Source: Physcomitrium patens (lineage: Eukaryota; Streptophyta; Bryopsida; Funariales; Funariaceae). From it: a stretch of 64,000 bases of DNA. The notes beneath the pieces were generated by a model. That model ran no database searches. It worked only from the letters and a program-made list of their open reading frames with translations, and was not told the origin of the DNA. This document shows positions 32,221 to 46,700 of the stretch, piece after piece (the first letter of the stretch is position 1; the number at the start of each line of letters is the position of its first letter). The translations under genes were made by a program, and so were the position numbers. The stretch is from positions 13,218,174-13,282,173 of the forward strand of contig NC_037272.1 of assembly GCF_000002425.4 (NCBI RefSeq). The letters are read 5' to 3'.

Positions 32221-33340
32221 GTTGTCGTATTGTAACACAACTATATGGTGAAAGATGATAATATGAATCTCATTATAGAATATCCAAGTTAAAAAAAAAA
32301 TTAGAAAAATATGGATAAAAGATAGGAAGGTAGTAAAACTTTTAGTAGTAATGCTGTCTTTTTAGAAAAGTGACTTCTACTTACTTTGTAGGGCCATAAA
32401 TAAAGCAAAACAAGGTAGATTGGAAAAATAAATAATATAGACATCTTTAGGAGGAAGTTAAGAGTAAATTATAGTAAAAATTACTTAAAAAAACTAGATG
32501 TTGATATCCGGAGAGGGCCAGTTATGAACCGGGGTCGAAATCAGACCCTGAGGCACAAAACCAAGTCTCGACGACAACTCCAAGACTCTTTGGCAAATCG
32601 GAGAGTGGAGTTTGATATCAGATTGAATAGGGTTTCTATAGGTATTGGTTTTGGATGATTTAGATCTATATTGACTTTTTAAGAGCTTTACAAAGTCAAG
32701 GTTTGTTTTGGATGACTTGGATTTTGTGAAGTAAAATAGGATTTACGTTTTAGGTATTTTCAAGAGTTCTATAATAGATCTATGGGTGAAATTTTGTGGA
32801 TTCATGGTTATAGTTGTGTTTAATATGTGTTGTGAATTTGAGCTCGATCTAACGGTTGAATTGAGGAATATTAAGATTTAAGTAGGTCAAGGTCTCAAAA
32901 AGTAGAATTTTAAGTCCAATGAGGGTTTTTAAGATTTCTTGCAATCTACTAGTTGGATTGGAGTGAAACTTATGTGAGAGGATATTTGAATTTTTTTCCT
33001 ATGTGTATGAGAATTTTGAGATCAATCGAACGGTGCAAAAGAGAGATATTGGCTCTAGAAGATTAGCATCAAGGTTGGAGAAGAAGCCGACCAATACCCA
33101 AGCACGTTTTTGAGGTTATCGCCTATTTGGTAATTCTTATCTTTTTCAAATTTTTTGTGATTGTTTTCAACTTAGTTTTTAAGAAGTGTGCAAAATTTAA
33201 GTTAAAATCAACGGTTTATTCATTAGCTATTGAGGTTTAAATCTATTGTAGGAATTACTAGAGTTTGGTTAGGAATTGGTTTAGGGTTAGGATTTGGTTT
33301 AGGATTTAGGGTTTGAATTAGGGTTTGATTTAGGAACAAT
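32221..33340. repeat. Repeat X, copy 2 (inside element G)
   Basis: Reverse complement match to 16583-17726. Right end carries TTTAGGG-like units (33277-33332). With respect to the host element both X copies have the same orientation, but the retroelement sequences at their borders differ. Confidence 0.7.
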
Positions 33341-35170
33341 GTATTCTACACTACTCAAGTTGACTTCTTAGATTACATCATTTCAAATGATGGACTTATG
33401 ATGGATTTTAAGAAAGTTTAAATAATTATGGATTAGAATATTTCAAAAATAATATGAGATGTCAAACATTTTTTGGAATTTGTCAACTATTATTGAATAT
33501 TCATCAAAGACTTTTCTTAAGTTGCAACTCTACTTACACATTTGACTTGTAAAGATAAATTTCAATAGCATCAAGAAGCGGAGGCAACATTTGAAGCTTT
33601 AAAGATAGTCTTTATTTTTGCACCAATCTTGTAACATGTTGACTTCTTCAAGGTATTCTTTATGAAAACATGCACATTGGACTTTGTTTTGGATGCTATA
33701 TTATCACAAATGGGAATAAATGATAAACTTCACTTAGTATCTTTTTATTCCAAGAAATTTTTAGCAACCAAGAGTAATTCTGAGATCCACAAGAAAGAGC
33801 TTCTTACAATTGTGGATTCTTTTTAAGAATAGCATCATTATTTAGAAAGTGCTTTGAATCCAATCACTATATATACATATGACAAGAATCTCAAATATTT
33901 TATGTCAATACATATTTTGAATCATTGCCAAGCCGATAAGAGCATGTTTTTATCAAGATTTGATTTCAAGTTCACATATTGATCTAGAAAATAACAAGGT
34001 TTGATAAATGTCTTTTATAGATGTTCTTATCTTACAACAAAAGAAAAAAAAATGTATCTTTTGATTAATTAAGAATAATTTTCGTGAAGCTTGAGTATTT
34101 TTATCTTCAAGTAATGAAATCAATATTGATTTTTAATTCAATCTTTATCAAAAAAATTCAATAAAGTATGTCTTATGATCCTCTTATTCATGATATCAAG
34201 AATCTTTCTTCTAAGTTTTATGATGCTTTTAAATTTGTATTCAAAAACAACCTATTATATTTTGAAGGACTCCTATATGTTCCAAAAGAAGAAGTATGTT
34301 TATGTATTCTTCAAATACGCCACGATTTTCTAGTAGTTGGACATTTTGGATATAAGAAGATTTTAGAGTTGATATGTAGAGATTTTTGGTGGTTACAAAT
34401 GTAGAAGGTAGTCAAAGATTTTGTTCAATCATGTGATATTTGCTCAAGATAAAAAAAACTCCCCGTCATCAACCTTACAGACTTCTTCAGCCATTTCCTA
34501 TTCCAAAAAAATCATGGTCTTTTATTTTTATGGATTTTATCATGGATCTTTCAGTCTCAAGTTTGTATAATTTTATATTTATGATAATAGATTTTTTTAA
34601 AAAGATGGCACATTTTATACCATTTATAAAATTTATCACATGTGAAAAAATTACCAAACATTTTTATTTGACAATATCTATCAATATCATAGATTGTCTA
34701 AGAATATTATATCGAATAGGAAGATTCAATTTGTATTAAGATTTTGGAGAATTCTCTTCAAGATTTTAAAAGTAGACATAAAGCTATCTTTGGCCTTTCA
34801 TCTTCAAAATAATAGACAAATGGAGTGTATAAACCAAGTTTTGGTACAATATTTAAGATGTACAATTAATTATCAATTAGATGATTAGAAAACTCTTTTT
34901 CAATTAGTAGTGTTTGTTTATAATAATATGGTACATTCTTCTATGCAAAAAATACTTTTTTTTGCCAATTATGGTTATCATCCATGACTTGATACTTTTG
35001 ACTTTTTAAAAAGTTGATAATCCTGCAATGAAAGATTTGGCAAATCATTTGTCTGAGCTACATGCAACAATGAAGGTATAATAATAAGAATATCAAGAAT
35101 GATAAAAGATCAATGCAAATGCTTATCAAAAATAATAACCACAATTCAATGTAGGTGACAAGATATGATT
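33341..35170 (+). pseudogene. pol: Element G RT end, RNase H and integrase remnants
   Basis: RT thumb region from 33345, RNase H 33640-34060, integrase 34168-34900 (open pieces with HFGYKKILELICRDFWW and MDFIMDLSVSS), all with stops. Integrase C-terminus is joined directly to the ORF3 leader near 35200, so the chromodomain has been deleted. Confidence 0.8.
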
Positions 35171-35234
35171 ATTTTTTTATAATATCAAGACTATCTTCAT
35201 CTTTGTTTGTAGTTTTTTATATAATTGTGGCATC

Positions 35235-35663
35235 ATGGAGATAGAAGACCAACAATCAGGAAATTCAATTCAAGAACCATCATTTGCCACCTTATCAAAT
35301 AAGACATTGCAATTATCACAACCTTCAAGATAATATAATAGGGATGAAGATCTTCATGAATGATATATTCTTCCTTGAATAGATGGTAAGATATAATGCA
35401 TTTGGTATCATGACTTGAGAAAAGACTCTCAATATTTGGTAATTTTATTTGACGTAGGCATAGCTTTTGATGGTATTATGAATGTTTTGTTTGAAAAAAA
35501 TTACAAAGATTTTAAGAATGATCAAATTACAAGGTGGTCGTTCTGTCCTAGAATGGGACATTAGCAATGGTTGAGATGACCTATTAACTACCTTCAAAGG
35601 AAGTAAAGATCAAAACACGTGGAAAATACAATTTATTACATCTTAAACTTCTTCAATATATGA
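35235..35663 (+). pseudogene. Element G ORF3, decayed
   Basis: Begins with an intact ATG (MEIEDQQSGNSIQEPSFA) and aligns to B ORF3 over its length, with several stops. Confidence 0.65.
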
Positions 35664-35704
35664 TCATTGTTCCTTGTAGAACTCGTCCTTAAAAAGGAGG
35701 ATAA

Positions 35705-36225
35705 TGTCATAGAGATATATATATATATATATGGATAAAAGTAGATTAATTTTATAATACCTTGTAGAAAAGCTTCCTAAAAGCTTCCTAGATATTATTT
35801 TTATTTTACATATGATTGTAGTTGATTGGTAAGTTAGAAACTTGGTCAACAAGCTATTTATGTGATATACGTATTGATAGATTGTAGAACAAGCTAATTA
35901 TATAACGACCATATAAAAAACTTACATCACAAGTCAATATATGTATATTATAAAGTCAACACATTTTTGGAGGTTCTATAGAATGTCGCCACATAGATCT
36001 TAGATAGATAGTATATATAGAAGTAAGAATGAAGCCTTCTTCAGTCTTGTCAATTTCTTTCTTGCTTCTAGTCGAGATTCAAGAGTCTCTTGTTTCTTTC
36101 TCTTTTGATAATAGCCATTTTATTTTTCTTTTAATATACATATTATTTTATTTCTATTTTGTCACTTTTCTTTTAACACATATTTTTCAAGTTTATGCAT
36201 CTTCTTCCAGTTCATATCCTTGACA
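35705..36225 (+). repeat. Element G 3' LTR
   Basis: Preceded by the purine tract AAAAAGGAGGATAA; TGTCATAG ... CCTTGACA, with a short (AT)n run at 35717-35733. Confidence 0.85.
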
Positions 36226-36230
36226 GTAAG

Positions 36231-38868
36231 TAGGGTTGCAACTTGAAAAAAATTCTTGATGAAGATCTGATAATAATTGGTAAAGTCCAAAAAATATTAC
36301 ATGTATCTTGTTGTTCTTAGAATCTTTCAATCCATGATAGTTTGGACTTTCTTTGAATCCATCATTAGTCCTATGTTGAAAATAATGTATCCTAGGAAGT
36401 CAACTTGAGTAGTGTAGAATACACATTTTTTTGATTTAACATATAATTCTACATCTCTAAGTTTTTGTAATACATGACGAACTTAAATTTCATATTTTTT
36501 CTTATTCTATAAATAGATTAAGATATCATATAAATAAAAAAAATCATCAAAAAACTTATAAAAGATAATATTCATTAAATGTTAAAAAGTAACTAGTGTA
36601 TTTGTGAATCCAAAAGGTATGACATTACATTCAAAATATCCATACTTGGTTTGAAATGTAATTTTTTATTCATCCCCTTCTTTAATGCATACCAAATTAT
36701 ATGCTCCATATAGATCTATTTTTGTATAGATCTTTGTTTGATTGAGTTGATCAAAAAGTCTTAAAATTAAAGATAGATGATACTTATTGTTGATGGTAAT
36801 TTTATTCAATCCTTAATAGTTCACACACATTTATAGAGATCAATTTTTTTCTTTACAAATAAGATAGGAGCCCTAGCTAGAGATTTAAAATGGTGTATAA
36901 AATTCTTAGCTAAGTTTTCATCAATATAATCCTTTAATGGAGCCAATTTATTTTGTGATAGGCTATACATTGCTCCAAATGGCGATTTAGCTCCTTCATG
37001 AAGATTAATGGAATAATCATAAGGACAATGCTTTGAAAGAATATTTATATTTTTTTTTTCAAAAAAGACTTGGAAATTTTAATAATGGCTAGGAATATTG
37101 CTTGATGTCTTTCTACCATCAGAAATGGGCATAGCAAATATAGCAAATATAGTAAAAGATGATCCTTCTTTTGTGACATGCATGAAAGTTCTTGTAGCTA
37201 CAAGTAAGGATTTGGATGTACTAGACTTATGTATTTCTATTTGACTAATGAAATTTTAAATTAAACTACAAAAAAAATTAAGGTCACGAGAAAAATTGAG
37301 GATTATATTTTTCTAACCAAGATAATTCTAAAATAATCAAATTGGAATGCAATCTTATTACATTAAATATTACTATACTATTATGATCTTTAATTGCTAT
37401 ATCTAAAGAAATAGTCTCATGTATAACATTTCCAAAAGATAACAAACAACCATCTATGACTTCTACATGTATAGGTTTAGTTTTCTTGACTAACAATATC
37501 TCTTGTTTTTTGAAAAAATCTTTGTCTATAAAATAGGTTGAAGCTCTTGAATCTAACAAAGCTAAGACTTTGTGATTTTTTGATCTAAAATAAACTTCTA
37601 TTGTAAAAAAAGATGAAAGATCTGAAGAGAGAATAAGACCTTTATTAGGAATTATGCAAATTTTAGCCCAAGATCCCTATCGTAGTTAGAAAAACTCGTT
37701 TTCCAATACATAGTCTTCTTTAGCAACTATGCTTCTCATTTTGTGATTTTATTGTTTCTTTAGACAATATTGAATAATGTATTTAGCTTCTCCATAATAT
37801 AAGCATAAGCCTTCTTAACATCATCAAGTATTTTTCTACTTCGTGAGGAATTTAAAACATATTATATAAATTTGGAATAGTTTTGGCCTTAATGAATAAG
37901 TTTCTTAAAACTTGAGAGCTGTTGACATTATTTGACTTATTTTACTCCAACAAAGTCTTTATTCTTGATGTCTTTCAAATATTTGATTATCACATGTAAT
38001 GGCTTGAGCAATAAATTATTCTAAAGTTTCTACCTTTGATATTGTCAATAACAAATCTTTGATATTATCCTTCAACCCATATCAAAATTTATTGATAAAG
38101 GCTTTGTCATTCCAATCCACGTCACCAGCAAGGTTTTGGAATTTAGTAGCATATATGTTGGCTAATTGTGATTCTTCTTGTAAAGATAAGAACTTGGTAT
38201 CTACTACTCTTTCTCAATCACTTTCTTTGAGTGAGGCTATAAACACTTCTAGGAATGAATTCAAATCATAAAAGAATCGCGAATATTTTTTCATTAAAAA
38301 AATAAATCAAAAGAGAACACTTCTTGATAGAAGTGCACCTACGAATCTGACTTAAATAAGTCCATCAAAGGATTGGAAAAGATGCAACCTTAGATAGAGC
38401 TTGACTTGTTGTAAGGTCAATCTACTTACTTCCTTCAATTACACAATTTCTTGCTGTAGATTGTAAACTTCTTCCATAGGCATAGAAATTGTACCTCCAT
38501 GATTCTTCTTAAAAATACATGAGATTACAACACTTAGAGTGTTGACAAGCTCATAAAGTTCTGCAATAGTTGCAAATCTATTCTCACATTCACTCAGAGT
38601 AGCATTCATAATCTTTTCTTCTATAGACAATTCAAACAAATTTAAAAAATTAAATTAGAATAAGATAATCCGCAACCTTTTATATGAAATGAAATATTTT
38701 ACAAAGAGGGATAATCCACTCTCTTTTAGGAAAATTTTGGTATTAGAAAACAAGATTTTTTATTTAAAGGTGGGTAGTCCGCAATCTTCAAAACACAACA
38801 ATAGAAGTGAAGTAATCCACTCACTTCTAAAACAAGACAAAAATAATAAATTAATATACTTGTCAAAC
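36231..38868 (-). pseudogene. gag-pol: Element H RT, protease, gag and leader remnants
   Basis: Reverse-strand continuation of H after G: RT about 36235-37000, protease 37284-37559 (LDSRASTYFIDKDF), gag about 37600-38640, leader to 38868. Many stops. Confidence 0.8.
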
Positions 38869-39288
38869 TATCAAGGACATGAATCTTGAAGAAAGAAATC
38901 CTCAATATACTCTTAGGTTACTAATAAAAACTAGAAAGTCATTCAAAGATAATATAATATTAAATTAAAATAGCTATTGCCAAAAATAAGCAGACTAGAA
39001 AGTCTTAAAAGAAGATTAAGGACTAAAAAAGAATTAACAGGAGTGAAGAAGACTTCTCTCATCAGTCTATATATACTCTTAACTAGGAGCTACAAGGCAA
39101 TATCCTATAGGACCTCCAAAATGTGTTGACTTTGTAAGACATATATCTTAACTTGCAAGGCAAGTTTTTTATATGTGTGCCACATAGTTAGCTTATCCTA
39201 CAAGCTATCAACATGTGATTAACTTGTTGACCAAGTTTCTATCTAATCATATAGGTACTTCTTAGAATACATATATATATCTATAATA
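38869..39288 (-). repeat. Element H right (5') LTR, internally deleted
   Basis: Begins TATCAAGGAC on the plus strand. About 100 bases missing relative to the left LTR, with a TCTATCTAAT-type direct repeat at the joint, consistent with a short-homology deletion. Confidence 0.7.
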
Positions 39289-40152
39289 AATAGTAGTTTT
39301 TTTGGTAGACAATTATCAATGGTTTCAAAAAAATTAAATGAGATATTAAATTTTAGTTTTTTAATAATAAAATAGATTATTTAATATTTTAGTTTAAAAT
39401 TAAAATACATAAATATTAAATAGCATTTCAAAAAAATTATAATTGTTAATTTATTTAATATTTTAGTTTAAATAGTTGAAATAAATGACTACATGATGCA
39501 TTTATAAGTGCCATCTAAAATATCAAATGTTGTTATTAAATGATGTAATAAAGGCTCAAAAATGAACTTATGATAATTTTAGAACCTTATTAACCTTTTA
39601 TGTGCATTATATACTTCCAATGTATTTGTATATAGGACAAGAACTTCATTTAATCACATTTTTTTTTTATAAAAGATTGTTATATACACAAAATCAACAA
39701 AACACCAATATTTCTATTGTTGAATTTAGAATCAAGGATAGATAATTGTAATAATTACTGCTTTTGAAATATGTAATGATTTGCTTTAAAAAAAAACTAC
39801 AAAAAGAAGAAATGACAATATTGTACAATATTTACACATTAATATGAATAATTTTTTTGAAATCTACGGACATATCTTTCTATTGTAGGACATTGTCCAA
39901 CTTGTTCTATATTATGTAACATGTGATTTAAATTTGTATTAATAAAAAACATTAATGGAAAAGACTTTAGTTTTTGTATATAATGGAGCTATACAAAAGG
40001 AGCAACCTTGCATTTAAAACTCAATAACATGTTGTCTACAAGTTTATTAAATGATGTTAAGACTACAAGTTTAAAACATATTATAATTAGTTGAGAACAA
40101 ATAAATACTGAATTAAGCTACTTTTCCTATCTTAAAGGCCTACAAATGTCCT

Positions 40153-40183
<31 letters not shown>

Positions 40184-40731
40184 ACAAGGTGGAAATAGAC
40201 TGTTATTTTAACAGAAAAGAGTTGCAACGAGAGATGTTAAAATTTACAGCAGAATACAGAGGGCAGCATGCAATACATTCGCAGGCCAACCTCTTTACTT
40301 GTCGTTTCTGTTCACTATAAAACATATATTTCACTACGAGTAATATCAATCGTTCCAAATCATTTCAAACCAATTATTCAAGGACACTAACTAGCCTGTT
40401 TGATGTTAATACATGCAGAACAATCACTACTTTTGCCCAACCAGGATTTTTCTGGACTGAATCAAGTGCATGAACAGATGCACAAGATTCTCAAAACACT
40501 AGCTTCAAGCTTTTTATGAGCAGAAACAACTAATAAAGTATCTGAGGATCATCAGCTTTCATGTAATATCAAGTAAAGGCTTAGCGCTCTACTGGACAGT
40601 ACAAGGACAAATAATACCTGGCTCACTCTTCATATAGACCTCGCTGGCAATAGGAGCTGCACCATAATAATGGCTGCTTCTGCACCAGGTAAGGATAAAT
40701 TACCGAAGGAGAAATTAAAAAAAATCTACAT
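39289..40731. other. Intergenic DNA and GBA2 3' flank
   Basis: AT-rich, no retroelement similarity noticed; an uninterrupted A run lies at about 40153-40180. From about 40190 the base composition rises and this part probably includes the GBA2 3' untranslated region. Confidence 0.5.
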
Positions 40732-43700
40732 TTATTGTGAAGCCTTGGAATTAGGTTTCCCTTTGCCACGAAGAAAGTTGTAGGCTCTTCGGAATGGCCT
40801 TAGTTGCGGCAGAGGATTGCGAAGAGTGGATTGCATTGACGAAAATCCAGAAGTATCACACTCAGAAGGAAGTCGATCAACAGTAGGAATACGAGGAGCG
40901 TTTGCAATAGTCTCAGGCGGATCAATTGCCCACTGCATCGCCCAGATAGCCAAAGGCCGCATATACGCCAAAGAGCGAAAATATCCATCCATTGTCCATG
41001 CCTCCGGAGTTTGAAACCAATACCTGCAACAGAGGCAGAAAGAGGAGGACGCAAATGAGGAGACATGGCTCACGGCATAACACAAGCTACAGAATAGAAT
41101 CCTCTATACGGTGCGGAAAGGGAAAGCGGCGTCAAAAGTGACTAGCAGACACACAGAACCTACTCTACACTTGGAAGCGAAATAGAGGATAAAGATGATG
41201 GATTGGGATTTCTGGAAAACGACCAAAGGAACTGATTGCAAGCCCTTTTTTACTAGGAAGTCATGATTAGCAAAAATGCAAATACGTGTGCTAATGAAAA
41301 CCAATAAATGCCAATGTAGGTCAAGATAAACCCCAAATAACAATGGTAAGTAATTGCATACCCAAGGTCAGACCAGCCAGCGATGAAGACACCCTCAGCT
41401 GCACGGAATGCTTGGTCAAGCATTCCCTCATGAATCATAGCAGCAGCTAATGCGTACGTCACACCCGTCCAAACTTCGCGAGACTGCATACAGGTTTCGT
41501 CTACCTTGCCATTTGGGTGCATCCCATTAACAGCCCCAAGGTGTCCATTTTTCACTTTCATGACGTTAAAATCAAAGATTTTTTGCAAGGCGCTACGTGC
41601 TTTCGCATCATCAAATAGAGGCGGAAGACCTGAAGCCCATGCGTACCACTGACCTGCCATTTGGTCAGCCTGCACACAGCATTGATATGAACAAACACAT
41701 TTAAAATGTACAAAATTCCCTAGTTGCAACATTTAGACTATTAAATACTCAGTCCGTGCAGACAAGGAGAGAAGACGAAAGGATTCCACTGAACAAAAAG
41801 AATTCAGATGATGGAATTAGTTTCACTCGTTCAAACTCACATTAAAAATTTGTAAAAACTTGCGAAACGAAGAAGGAAATCACAATGCAAACCAAATGAT
41901 AACTGCGATCATGCCAAGACATAGGAAGTGACCAGCTACTGAAGGAATTTGAGACGTATGCAAAAATATTTGTGATCTGACGATGTTAAGTTCAATTGCA
42001 AACTCGTGAGCCTCGAGATAACAATTTTGCATCGTTTTACTCTTGACGTCCACCTTAACATCCTTCTGCTCTTATCCTACTACACCTTTCGAATAAAACC
42101 CTTTCATAAACTGGTCCAACAACGTGAACTGTTGACATAACAGTGACTCAGACAAAATACAAGTTTTACTCACCTGAATTGATTTGCTGTTAGAACTGTT
42201 GCCACTGTCATAACTAAAATAGGACCCGTTCCATAATTTTTTAAGATAAGCTTCTCTTGCTTGAATAAACTTTGACTGGAAATATCGAGCAGCATTCTTC
42301 TCTTCAAGCAAGACAGCCATGGCTTCAGCAGCTTGTAGAGCAGCAATCCAGAGCCCCCCACAGTATGCACTCACACCATGCACAGTCCATGTATCATAGG
42401 TTTGATCAGGAAAGCCATCGTTCTCAATAAGTCCATCTCGGTCACGATCGAATTGGTCGAGGTATGCCATGGCAGCATAGACAGCGGGCCAGACTGCTTT
42501 AGCAAAAACTTTGTCGCCAGTTGCAACTACGTCTCTATATACCTGTGTGCAGAGAAAAAGCGATACGTAAAATGGTCTTTCAGGTTCATGATAGTTAAAT
42601 AGCTCTTGATCCCTGTGTCTAATTGAATTATCAAACTCAAAGGCACATTCTCAGTGAGATTCATTAAAGATCAAATCTAAAATGAGTGTCATTAAAAACT
42701 TAAGAAGAAACAGCTCAAGCAAGTGTACTAACCTGCAAAACAAACTTAGCGTTCAGATCCTTCCATCTGCTTGTATCATGTATGTTGTAAGCATTGACCT
42801 CCGCCCATGGATCATGTTGTCCCAAATCATGTGGCACTGATCCAAAAACTTTCTTTATACCTTTTTTCCCACCAGCCATAAATTTCGTCCTCCTAGGATC
42901 ATGAGCAAGACAGCCTGCCGCGAAATCTCTTTGAATTGCTAATTCCAACTTAGGAAAAAGCGACAAAAGTGCAAATGATGCATAAAAGTGAACATCATAA
43001 GTGTTCCACATAATATACTCTATACCCTCCAAGTAAAGGAATTGACCAACATTCTCTTCTTCTGCTTGCAGCAATGCCAAACCGGAAGGAAGTCCTAAAG
43101 ATGTGCGTCGAAAATCACCCATTGATTCCTGCATAGCTTTCAGTATCTTAGTCTCAGCTGTGTCCTGCAAAGCAAGTTCTTCTTTGCGTGGAAGGGATGA
43201 CTCTAGAGTATGATTTTCTGAGATGGATTCCATACCATCGCTTTGAGTGTCGGAATCATTGTCATAGATTGTTGTTCCATTCAAAGGAAACCCCTGAACG
43301 TGTTGAAATTCAGCAACCAGTTTATCAGAAATATCTTGCTCTGTCGGGTCCATGGATAAACTAGAATTCCGGGTTCCTTTATTCTCTACCTCAAACTGCT
43401 GGTGCTGAACAGGAGTAGGAAGAGCGGGTGGCTCAGCTGATGCTGGTGCATTAACTTCGGACGCTGCAGTTCGTTCTAAACTACTGTTAAATGATGACTT
43501 GTTGCTCCCTTCAAGAGCAGCAACCACATCTCCGTCTTTACAGTCACGTCTAAGAGCAGCTAAATCAATATCTCGACGTGTCGAAAAAGGAACAACCTTA
43601 CCACCTAACGATAAATCACCATGGAGAGGAGAACCAGGGGCCGAAGTATTTGCAGAGCTGGCTGCAGATAGCTCCGACTTGCCTTCGCTTGGAGGTCCAC

Positions 43701-46700
43701 CATCTGTAAGGTTGTTCCCTGACAGTTAGCTTTTTAAAACACTGTTTCAAATTAAGAAGGAGATCGCTCAATATTGAACACCTTAAAAACTTGAAACTAG
43801 CCTAGGGAAACAAATTTTGATACATTTTGTACCACCATTCAATTTATTATATAGCTTGCTTAACAAGAAACGCGATAGCAGCAAGAAGCTGACCAGTCCA
43901 AACAGTTCCTCCTGCGACAAGATAGTATAGCTCGTTGAATAATGTCACTCGATACCTGTTGAAAACGTAAATTAACGTCCAAATGTAGCACCTTCTAAAA
44001 TCAAAGCAATTATTAAACCATGAACAATACTGGTAACTAGTTCTCTAAGACTACATTAGCGTAGTTTAGCTCTGGTTAAGATGATTTCCGTTCAGTTAAG
44101 ATATGCATATTGTCCTGAGAATGACTAACGCCTTTTGTTACACGCTATAAACTCACCATTCCGGTAGCTTTTCATCCTCTAGGATAGGGCGCTGCCATTT
44201 TTCAATTTCCTCCTCCCACAAACGATAACCTGAGACACGAAATGCGTTGAAGTGCGTTATGTGCTAAAGAAAATGGAGGTTTGTTTTAAAAAATCAGCAA
44301 AATAAAAACCAGACTATAACCAAAACAACCAAAACAAAACAAACTAAAATAAAACTCGTAGTTTCCATGACTTGAAAACTTTTTGAAGACAACTATCTGA
44401 TAAGGGATTACTATTTCATGAACATAGAAAGACGAACGAAGGTTGAGGTAGATGCCCAATAACAACCCAGGCACTAGAGGAAAGTTCAACACAGTCTATA
44501 ACAGACCCGCCTCCAATAACAACAAAAAATGAAAAAAGTAGTCAAAAGAAGAGGAGGAAAAAGAAATGAGAAAATAGAAAAAATATTGCATACCTAAAAC
44601 GAAAATAAACGAAAAATCATGGACCAAGATGATAGCATAGCCAAACTGCAGAAAAGTAGGTACTTACATCTCCCTACCACTAAAGGTTCAGCTTACTACT
44701 CAACTTATCATTTAATAGTTAAATGTCATAGTGTGTAACATTAAGTGAGCGCTTACCACAAAGAGCATTATGAGCGATTCTGGGCGCTGCATTTCCATCA
44801 GCATCATAAAATGTCGTATAACGCCTGCGGACATCAACTTTTTACCTTAGCTGTAGAAACTATTTATCACTTTCTAAGCTAATTAACCCGCTTTCTTGAA
44901 TGCCAAAATAACAGAAATAAATCTATTCAACCATGCTTACCGAAGATAAGATCTTCCTTTCAAGAACTTCACAGTAGGAGAGTCCCATGCCAACACAAAA
45001 TCAATCGTTCGCTTCTCATTAGGCGGAATAACTACATGAGCAGCTATAGCTGCACCAATAACAGAACCTGGCTTTGATGGTAATGAGGTATTGATAGTAT
45101 TCCAGTCATCCACCTCTAGGCGTCCATGCTGCAAGAAAAGGAACAGAATAAATGTCAATAGCCTTTTAGACAAAATATTAAGAATCGTAATCGAAGTAAA
45201 TCACTGAAGTAATACACCGTCACATATTACTTCAATCATGCAAACCATGTGAAATCTAAAATCGTACACAACTTCATTTCAACTTGGTCATTTCTTACTG
45301 TTGAACTACATTGACCATGCATAAGTGTGAAACTTACTTCTTTCATTCTACCCCACAGATCTTTTGCTGTAATGCTCTGACCTTCACCTGAAACTTGAAA
45401 ACATGGGCACGCAGACAAGGAAACATCTGGACTCTGCTTAGCAGCGATTGCAAATGTGAGTGGTTGACCTCCTTTTACAGATGTCCTGTCAAATTTAAAA
45501 TTGGCTCTGGCATTAGAATTAAAGTTTATTTAATAATCTAGCCATTCTTAAGCGAAGAAATGTGATGCACGAATCTTAATTGATTGCTAAAGGAACTGTT
45601 AAAAAAATCATATATAAACAATAAATGCAGTCACGGTCATTGTGAAATTACATCCTTTCAATTAAGGAAAAACATGCAAGCACTGCTATGTACGTAATTC
45701 GAAAGTATGTTTCTTAGTTTCCATTTCAATTTATTTTATTGAAATGCATGGTTATAACAAAATGCATGGTTATAACAAAATGCATGGTTTGAAACCTAGA
45801 GGATGTCGACTTACTTGTGATTAAGAACTACACCACGTACTCCATCACGCTCTCTACATCCCCAGCAGAACAAAAGCTGTTAGAAGCAATCAATCAAATT
45901 CTAAAAGTTAAACGTAAGTTATGTTGGTGCATTTAAGGACTTACTATATAATCCTTAAAAGTGCTATATTAACTGGAAAGATTCCGGAATCTTTGTCATC
46001 GAAATCTAGTAGATGTAACTCAGGTAAAGTCTACATTGTATATTCGAGTTCATCAGATCGTCTGGTAAAACAAAGAGAACAATGACTTCATCTCTTGTAC
46101 GTACCACACAGCAATCCTTTCGTATCCACGACGATTGCTAAGTGCAAAACCATACATTTTAATACTATCAAAACAGAAGACACATCACACACTGAACAGG
46201 TTTCAAGAATGGTATACCCCTTGACATATCATTCTACTTACGTGAAAGTCTCGTTGATATGACCCCCTGTTGAACCAGTAGTACTTCCAATAGAATTCTA
46301 CACACAAACCAACACATCATCGCATTAATGGTCACAAGTACATCTAGATTTATTAGTAGAGCAACATAATTTATAGCTTAAACGATATCACTCACACAAA
46401 ATTTAGAAATGTTGTCATTATTTATGGCGATGTGCAGTGGTCACACATGGCAGCATTACAGATATCAAAACATTACAATTCTTTATTTTACAAACCCATT
46501 CAATTATGTGCTACCAACATGACATCGGAATACAAAGAGAATAGTTACATACAGAAAAGGACTCTTTCAGTATGAAATGACTCGAAATACCACGCCAAAA
46601 ATCTTATCTATTTATAAAAAGTTCTGTGATTTTTGGGTACAATTAACGAATAACTCTGTCAAAGCTAATGAGCTACCTGGTTCCTTCAGGGTCTAAGGAT

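Larger units (their letters stand above)
23538..36225 (+). mobile_element. Element G: decayed family-2 chromovirus containing element B and repeat X
   Basis: Plus-strand element inserted in the RT of H. 5' LTR 23538-23686 + 30087-30478 (split by B), 3' LTR 35705-36225. Flanks ACAAG (23533-23537) and GTAAG (36226-36230) are a diverged target duplication; other copies of the same site read ATAAG. The coding region is full of stops, chromodomain is lost, and repeat X replaces the protease-to-RT part. Confidence 0.85.
8351..39288 (-). mobile_element. Element H: old family-2 chromovirus hosting a nested stack of insertions
   Basis: Minus-strand Ty3/Gypsy chromovirus reassembled from pieces. Its left (3') LTR is 8351-8484 + 14653-14758 + 19308-19606, split by elements A and F. 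Internal pieces are 19607-19762, 21119-23537 and 36231-38868, split by an unidentified insert and by element G. Its right (5') LTR is 38869-39288, shortened by an internal deletion. In minus-strand order the pieces give gag, protease, RT, RNase H, integrase, chromodomain and the extra downstream ORF, all decayed. Flanks GATAC (8346-8350) and AATAG (39289-39293) agree at only three of five bases, so the target duplication is weak. It is the oldest element of this nest, because everything else sits in it. Confidence 0.8.

Noticed and set aside
35717-35733. AT-rich runs (also 47039-47058, 51281-51304) as regulatory sites
   Set aside because: Simple (AT)n microsatellites with no other supporting signal.
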